Made by a program: the position numbers and the translations under genes
Notes under the pieces: model-generated
Seen by the model: the letters and a program-made list of their open reading frames with translations, nothing else
The model's database searches: none
What the model was told of the DNA's origin: nothing
Assembly (NCBI GenBank): GCA_025923075.1
Contig: JAICGN010000002.1
Coordinates: 1 to 64,000 of the forward strand
Direction of reading: 5' to 3'
From: Chitinophagaceae bacterium
GTDB lineage: Bacteria > Bacteroidota > Bacteroidia > Chitinophagales > Chitinophagaceae
DNA: 64,000 bases
Part shown: piece by piece, positions 59,511 to 64,000 of the stretch
Position numbering within the stretch: position 1 is the first letter of the stretch
Layout of the letters: every line of letters begins with the position of its first letter

Positions 59511-60442
59511 TCATTTTTGGTCTAATAGCCACTTAATTACCTTTTCAGGGTCAGCGATACTCCATGAATGCGGGTGACGTCGATTCCCGGGTTGTCTATA
59601 GCCTTTACTTTCCGTAGTTACCAAAATGGCTTTTGAATTTCCCAATCGCCTTAATTCGTTAACCATTGCGGCGGCATCTATTATATCCATACTGTAAAAA
59701 TCAACTCCTCGTTCTGACAGCCACCAATTAATGTCAGGCTCTGAAAAAAACATTATAGGAGTCAAAGCGAGAGCCTTAACTGCTTTTTGACTCGTATCCG
59801 TGGCCGAGTATGGCGAATAATTTTGATAGTTATATTTATTAGTTTGGGGTGTTCCGCCTATTTCTTTCTGCAGCCTATCAACCATATAAACAGCTTCCTG
59901 ATTGGGCTGCATATCTTTTGAAAGCCGAATATTGCGACTTGCAACATTATAGAATCGCTCAAAATCTAGCGGTGGATCAATTGCAAAGACAGCGGAAGGT
60001 TTGTATTTATAATTCTTCTGGTTAGCCAGCTCGGCATATTTAACCGCACAAGTTCCTCCAATGGAAAAGCCACCAATGTAAAATTTGACATCAATTAATT
60101 TATGTCTGCTTATTACATGATCCAAAATCTCTAAAAAAGAAGATTGTGTTGCAGTGTCTACTCCTAAAGAATATGGGCCCGTTTTAAACGTTGGAACAAT
60201 CGTCAAAATACCTTGTTGCGCTGCTTCGGTTGGTATTTTGGTTTGTGTTAATACTTATTCGGGGCTTCACCAAAACTTGGTATTAAAAACATAAACCCCT
60301 TCCATGGAATTTTTGGTGGATAAATAATCACATACATATTTGATATACTGTCTAGTGGATTTAAGTAAACTGTTTCCGTCTTCTGTCCAAATGAAACTAA
60401 TGCAACAAGGACAGCCCAAAAGAAAGAGGAAATTTTTTTCAT
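59511..60442 (-). pseudogene. Exported alpha/beta-hydrolase-like gene, frameshifted near 60254-60259
   Basis: Two frames together make one protein. The first (from MKKISSFFWAVLVALVSFGQ at 60442) has a signal peptide and ends at a stop at 60248-60250 just after SFGEAPNKY. The second frame continues from VLTQTKIPTEAAQQGILTIV to the end at 59511. One missing base in the AATAAG stretch (60254-60259) would explain this. The downstream part has the nucleophile elbow YIGGFSIGGTCAVKYAE, a YSMDIIDAAAMVNELR region and a C-terminal HPHSWSIADPEKVIKWLLDQ with the likely catalytic His. Whether this is real decay, a sequencing error or phase variation cannot be told. No slippery heptamer is seen. Confidence 0.75.
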
Positions 60443-60518
60443 AATCATTTCTTTAAGAACTATGAATTTACGCTACTATTCCGTGTTTTTCTTAAATCTT
60501 ATAATCGTTTATGTTGCT

Positions 60519-61094
60519 TCATTGAACTTTATACTCTGCCTGATTAGTTTGATAACAGAGCAAGATGACTCCGGAATGAGATGGTTTTGCATCAATTAGC
60601 TTCAATCCAACTCTTGTATTGATATTTTCAAAAAGTGGCTTTCCCGATCCTAGTATGACAGGGTGAACTGCAAGCCTGTAAACATCGACCAGGCCGAGGT
60701 TAATGAAGGTCGTAATGAGTTTTCCTCCGCCATAAAGCCAAATATTTTTACCAGGCTGTTGCACAATCTCCTCTACTCTTTCCTTGATGTTAGAATTAAT
60801 GAAAGTGGCTTTACCGTCATTTGTTTTTGCAGTTGAAAAAACATATTTCGGTTTACTATGAAGTAAATTATAGGCCTCTTTGAGCTTCGGGCTTGCATTT
60901 TCACCGGGATAATAGTTACCCCACAGACCGTAGCTTATTCGTCCATAAAAAATGGTATCAATGTCAGCAAGAATGTCGGTAAGAATGTCTCCAAAATCTG
61001 CCTCATCATCTTTAACAAGCCAATCAATTTCTCCCTTCGGACCTTCTATAAAACCATCCAGTGTGACGGCCAGGTCCAAAACAATTTTTCTCAT
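60519..61094 (-). CDS. Dihydrofolate-reductase-like (RibD C-terminal domain) protein
   Basis: The 191-residue protein has the DHFR/RibD-C fold: KIVLDLAVTLDGFIEGPKGE, DTIFYGRISYGLWGNY, KPKYVFSTAKTN, IWLYGGGKLITTFINLGLVD and VHPVILGSGKPLFE. Such stand-alone proteins are NAD(P)H-dependent reductases of unknown substrate, common in Bacteroidota. It has no signal peptide. It lies in a loosely spaced minus-strand region with no obvious partner. Confidence 0.9.
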   Translation of the reverse strand: MRKIVLDLAVTLDGFIEGPKGEIDWLVKDDEADFGDILTDILADIDTIFYGRISYGLWGNYYPGENASPKLKEAYNLLHSKPKYVFSTAKTNDGKATFINSNIKERVEEIVQQPGKNIWLYGGGKLITTFINLGLVDVYRLAVHPVILGSGKPLFENINTRVGLKLIDAKPSHSGVILLCYQTNQAEYKVQ

Positions 61095-61233
61095 TTATCT
61101 TTGAAATTTTATTGTGTTGAATGGGCTGTAAAAATTAGTGCTATTACACCATGAATCTTTGTACCAACATGCTGAAGATGAAAGAAGAGGTTTCAGTTAC
61201 ATTACGTGCTGATTCATTCATGAAAAAACTAAT

Positions 61234-61656
61234 TTATTTCGTATTAGGATGTTTACATTCTTCCCAATAATCAACAATCAGCTTAATGGTTTCTTTTAGC
61301 TCGCTATAAGAATTCTTTTTTTGAAAAAAACCCTGGACAGTCATTTTTGTGTACGCTTCATTTACCGTTTTCTGATTTACTACGGTAGAGCAGAAAACAA
61401 ATGGGATACTTTTTTTCCTCAGTTCCTTATCCTCATCTATTTGACGCTTACATTCTATTCCGCTTAACCCCGGTAAATTCACATCGCAAAAAATAATAAA
61501 AGGCTGTTCGGAAGTTTTTTTCAAATATGAAAATGCGTCATCGCAATTTTTAAACCATATTACAGGATTAAGAACTTGTAAATCTTTAAGGATATCCTGG
61601 AAAACATCTTTATCATCAGCATCGTCTTCAATAAGAATTACTGGTCCCGATTTCAT
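61234..61656 (-). CDS. Single-domain response regulator (receiver only)
   Basis: The 140-residue REC domain has the acidic pocket IEDDADD (E10-D12), phospho-acceptor D58 (FIIFCDVNLPGLSG), S90 in FVFCSTVV and K113 in GFFQKKNSY. No output domain is present and no histidine kinase gene lies near it. It could serve a phosphorelay or bind a partner protein. Confidence 0.92.
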   Translation of the reverse strand: MKSGPVILIEDDADDKDVFQDILKDLQVLNPVIWFKNCDDAFSYLKKTSEQPFIIFCDVNLPGLSGIECKRQIDEDKELRKKSIPFVFCSTVVNQKTVNEAYTKMTVQGFFQKKNSYSELKETIKLIVDYWEECKHPNTK

Positions 61657-61733
61657 ACGTCACATTTTTTTTGAAAGATATTGAAATAGATACAGTTGAA
61701 AAAAAGTAAACTCGAAGTCAAAACATGCAGTCT

Positions 61734-62780
61734 TCATGCTTGCGATTTATTTTTTTGCAAATTAATTAGCAGCTGTTTCGACTTATTAAAAACATTTCTC
61801 CCTTTATCGATGCCACTTCTCAATTTTTTTTGTTCTTCTCCCGGTAAATGAATAAAGTCCTGGCATTCTTTGCTGCATGTTCCTTCAAATTTCTTTTTAC
61901 ATTCATCACATTGTATAAATAAAAGGTGACAGGCATCATTCACGCAGTTCACATGCGTGTCTGCAGGTTTGCCACATTGGTGGCATTGCGAAATAATTTC
62001 CTCTGTCACCCTCTCTCCCAGTCTCTGATCAAACACAAAATTCTTTCCGTGAAATTTTAATTCTAATCCTTTTTGTTTTGCTTCATTTACATAATTGATA
62101 ATGCCACCTTCGAGGTGAAAGACATTTTTAAAACCACTATGCTTCATGTATGCAGATGCTTTTTCGCAACGAATGCCCCCGGTGCAATACATGATAATGT
62201 TTTTGTCTTCATTATCCTTCATGATTGCAACAGCCATCGGTAATTGTTCCCGAAAAGTGTCCGAAGGAATTTCAATTGCATTTTCAAAATGTCCAACCTC
62301 AAACTCATAATGGTTCCTCATGTCGATCACGATCGTATCAGGATCATTGGTGAGCTGATTGAATTGTTCTGCATTTACATAACGTCCCCTATTAGCCATG
62401 TCAAATGATGGATCATTGATGCCATCAGCAACAATTTTATTGCGAACTTTTATATCCAGCACATAAAAGCTCTTGCCGTCATCATCTACCGCTATGTTAA
62501 GACGGATCCCATTTAAAGGTCCAATTGAATAGAGATAAGATCGGAATGCTTCGAGGTTGGCGGCAGGTAAACTTATTTGTGCATTGATTCCTTCTGAAGC
62601 AATATAAATCCTCCCCAGCACATTTAATTCCTTCAAATGACGATACAACTCATTCCTGAACTGTGCAGGGTCTTCAATTTTAAAATAACAATAAAATGAA
62701 ATGGTAATACGTGGTGTGGGGTCGTTCTTGATGCGTTCTTTTAACTCCTTACGGGAGATACGGTTGTGTAATGCTGCCAT
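61734..62780 (-). CDS. trhO: tRNA uridine(34) hydroxylase (rhodanese-domain TrhO)
   Basis: TrhO (formerly YceA) adds oxygen at C5 of U34 in tRNAs to form ho5U, starting cmo5U/mo5U synthesis. The 348-residue protein has the N-terminal UPF0176 domain ([32 protein letters not shown]). The rhodanese domain has active-site C199 in [16 protein letters not shown] and the preceding [21 protein letters not shown] Cys-rich zinc-ribbon tail follows ([32 protein letters not shown]). A TATCTTTG promoter box is upstream. Confidence 0.94.
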   Translation of the reverse strand: MAALHNRISRKELKERIKNDPTPRITISFYCYFKIEDPAQFRNELYRHLKELNVLGRIYIASEGINAQISLPAANLEAFRSYLYSIGPLNGIRLNIAVDDDGKSFYVLDIKVRNKIVADGINDPSFDMANRGRYVNAEQFNQLTNDPDTIVIDMRNHYEFEVGHFENAIEIPSDTFREQLPMAVAIMKDNEDKNIIMYCTGGIRCEKASAYMKHSGFKNVFHLEGGIINYVNEAKQKGLELKFHGKNFVFDQRLGERVTEEIISQCHQCGKPADTHVNCVNDACHLLFIQCDECKKKFEGTCSKECQDFIHLPGEEQKKLRSGIDKGRNVFNKSKQLLINLQKNKSQA

Positions 62781-62848
62781 GTTCTTTGAATTTTAATTCT
62801 AATTGCTAAGAACCCCAATTGCAGGTTGGGCAAAATTCTAAAGCGATG

Positions 62849-62856
62849 CAAAGATA
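62849..62856 (-). promoter_or_regulatory. Promoter -7 box (TATCTTTG) for trhO
   Basis: TATCTTTG on the minus strand is identical to the metK box and fits TAnnTTTG, about 70 bases before the ATG at 62780. The -33 zone is occupied by a run of C/G (62863-62884). Confidence 0.55.
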
Positions 62857-62862
62857 AGAAAA

Positions 62863-62884
62863 CCCCCTGTCCCCCTGAGGGGGG
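62863..62884. repeat. C/G-run hairpin upstream of the trhO promoter
   Basis: CCCCCT (62863-62868 and again 62871-62876) is followed by AGGGGG (62878-62883). Either C-run can pair with the G-run. It lies where the trhO -33 element would be and may end readthrough from the DUF5686 gene or hinder the promoter. Confidence 0.55.
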
Positions 62885-62924
62885 AACTTAGGGTTGGATA
62901 TGCTGAATAGAATTGATTAAGTAA

Positions 62925-62976
62925 AAGAGTGCGACGCAAGAGAAGTTATATAGTAGCAATAAAGCTGGGTAAATAA
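62925..62976 (-). repeat. Dispersed intergenic repeat, copy C (between the DUF5686 gene and trhO)
   Basis: On the minus strand it reads TTATTTACCCAGCTT and continues to TTGCGTCGCACTCTT. It is about 44 of 52 positions identical to copy A (9273-9323), with a 15-base fully conserved end. Orientation relative to the numbering is opposite to copies A and B. Confidence 0.65.
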
Positions 62977-62998
62977 GACCAGGAGGAATACTGTCTAC

Positions 62999-64000
62999 TC
63001 AATCATCACTTCCGCGGCCAAGTCTTGAAGTAAGTCCGATTCTGAAATTGTCTCCAAACTTACTTCCATCTTTAAATGCCCAATAGTAATCGATACGGAA
63101 AGACTTGAAAATATTTTCAAGGCCAACAAAGATCTCTCTATATACAGAGCGATCGTAATGGAAGATATTTGCACCGCCTACTAAATACCAGTTAAGTTTT
63201 CTGAACCCGGGAATCTTATTTGTAAGAAAACCATTGAAGTGATGCTCCACGTGGGCTAACATATAAAATTTTGAAGTATTACTAAATTCATATATCGGCA
63301 ATATCTGGAAACTGTTGAGATAGGCAGTGGCTATCCTGGATATGTTTCCATTGAAATGCTGGTAGTCGGGAACTTCCACTTTGTTTCTTTCAATAAAGCC
63401 TCCCATGCCGATGCGATAATTTAAAACACCAAAAAGTTTTAACCGCCAGATATCGGTTACTGAAAAGCGCCATTTGGTGTAGTCAACATCACTTCCGATT
63501 ATTTCATCAAATATGCGGGAATAGCCAATAGAAAAAGTCGGCCACTTAGAACCAATATTAATTTTTCTATCCGGTAGTTCAATATATTTTGCGCCAGGTT
63601 GCCAGGTGATTCCAAAATTTAAGGCGAATGACTGGTGTCTTTTAATATTTTCATTCATCAGCTCGGTTGGATAATTAGGCGTAAACCCTCCATCTTTTGG
63701 ATGAAAAAAAGAATAGTCAGTTGTATTATCCAACGGCATCCTGTCCTGGTATTCAAATCCTGCACTCCATGTGAGTCCATCGCCAATGCCTTTGGTCACT
63801 GTGCCGCGCAAATACCACGCTTCATAAAGTTTCAATAAGTTTTTCCTACCCAAAAGTGTGGCCAGCGTATTACTTCTTGGGCCAATCGGGCTTGCATTAT
63901 TAAATTGGAATACTCTTTTTCCGCCTGATAAATTTATTGATGAAACATATTTTTTGCCATACGTATAAGTAGTGCTGAGCCAGGCGTTAAAATGCCGGTT
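62999..64000 (-). CDS. DUF5686-like outer-membrane protein (partial, N-terminus beyond right edge)
   Basis: The last 333 residues of a larger protein are present, and the frame stays open to base 64000. Visible pieces are GRKNLLKLYEAWYLRGTVTK, WSAGFEYQDRMPLDNTTDYS, WPTFSIGYSRIF, LKLFGVLNYRIGMGGFIE, LAHVEHHFNGFLTNKIPGFR and the end FRIGLTSRLGRGSDD. Alternating aromatic strands suggest an outer-membrane beta-barrel. The HVEHHFNGF block is typical of the C-terminal barrel of DUF5686/CarboxypepD-type proteins. Function is unknown. The gene is followed by copy C of the dispersed repeat. Confidence 0.82.
   Translation of the reverse strand, partial: NRHFNAWLSTTYTYGKKYVSSINLSGGKRVFQFNNASPIGPRSNTLATLLGRKNLLKLYEAWYLRGTVTKGIGDGLTWSAGFEYQDRMPLDNTTDYSFFHPKDGGFTPNYPTELMNENIKRHQSFALNFGITWQPGAKYIELPDRKINIGSKWPTFSIGYSRIFDEIIGSDVDYTKWRFSVTDIWRLKLFGVLNYRIGMGGFIERNKVEVPDYQHFNGNISRIATAYLNSFQILPIYEFSNTSKFYMLAHVEHHFNGFLTNKIPGFRKLNWYLVGGANIFHYDRSVYREIFVGLENIFKSFRIDYYWAFKDGSKFGDNFRIGLTSRLGRGSDD

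Noticed and set aside
59431-59518. Short minus-strand frame (25 codons) after the hydrolase gene and an imperfect hairpin at about 59476-59506
   Set aside because: Too short to support as a gene; the hairpin is too imperfect to call a terminator.
60248-60259. Programmed -1 frameshifting in the hydrolase gene
   Set aside because: No slippery heptamer and no clear downstream stimulator; a lost base is simpler.
61171-61272. Short plus-strand reading frame of about 33 codons between the DHFR-like and receiver genes
   Set aside because: It overlaps the receiver gene's 3' end and has no recognisable protein features.
1-64000. CRISPR array, integrase, transposase, toxin-antitoxin or phage genes
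   Set aside because: I saw no repeat-spacer pattern and no protein with such signatures anywhere in the window.

Overview
The window is a chromosomal segment of a Bacteroidota bacterium, most likely family Chitinophagaceae. This rests on gene content (DUF4270 lipoprotein, GSCFA protein, DUF5686 protein, two TonB-dependent-type outer-membrane receptors, TSP3/OmpA porin, GT5-only glycogen-synthase-like protein), on promoters of the Bacteroidota type (-7 box TAnnTTTG, sometimes with -33 TTTG), on the near absence of Shine-Dalgarno sequences, and on frequent TTG starts. No phage, integrase, transposase, CRISPR array or plasmid function is visible. Gene density is high and no gene-free stretch exceeds 300 bases.

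Layout. 1-9.7 kb: an EF-G-like GTPase (cut by the left edge), a small coiled-coil protein, dnaG primase, a CYTH protein, a small unknown protein, an M48 lipoprotein protease, plsY, prmA, pnp and rpsO. 9.8-19.3 kb: miaE, the divergent galK/galM pair, GSCFA, HMG-CoA lyase, an RlmB-type methyltransferase, metK, DUF4270 and the glycogen-synthase-like gene. 19.4-27.4 kb, all plus strand: panC, panD, a flippase-like membrane protein, ppk1, ppx, panB and an ALDH7-type dehydrogenase. 27.5-39 kb: exported and envelope proteins (OmpA/TSP3 porin, subtilisin-like protease, penicillin-binding-type hydrolase, DinB, S41 protease, DUF445, beta-barrel receptor) plus a free-standing tRNA-His. 39-42.4 kb: UDP-GlcNAc 2-epimerase and two glycosyltransferases. 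42.4-48.2 kb: ftsE, a TonB-C/GldM-C-like fusion, purM, ribF, a lipoprotein and holA. 48.3-53.4 kb: two tandem paralogous membrane-anchored coiled-coil proteins and a large TonB-dependent receptor. 53.5-58.7 kb: a purC-headed plus-strand run (purC, ABA4-like, multi-TM protein, NmrA-like, lactonase, threonine dehydratase-like). 58.7-64 kb, all minus: secreted protein, a frameshifted alpha/beta hydrolase, DHFR-like reductase, lone receiver-domain protein, trhO and the C-terminal part of a DUF5686 protein.

The housekeeping genes cover translation, replication initiation, pantothenate, polyphosphate, purine, flavin, SAM and phospholipid synthesis. The accessory content is mostly envelope-directed. 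The best candidates for undescribed biology are the tandem coiled-coil paralogues (48.4-50.4 kb), the TonB-C/GldM-C-like fusion (43.3 kb), the purC-linked membrane-gene cluster, a three-copy dispersed intergenic repeat (9.3, 16.8 and 62.9 kb), a hairpin between the predicted metK promoter and metK, and an EF-G paralogue with altered GTPase motifs. None of these amounts to an obvious complete new defence or mobile system.
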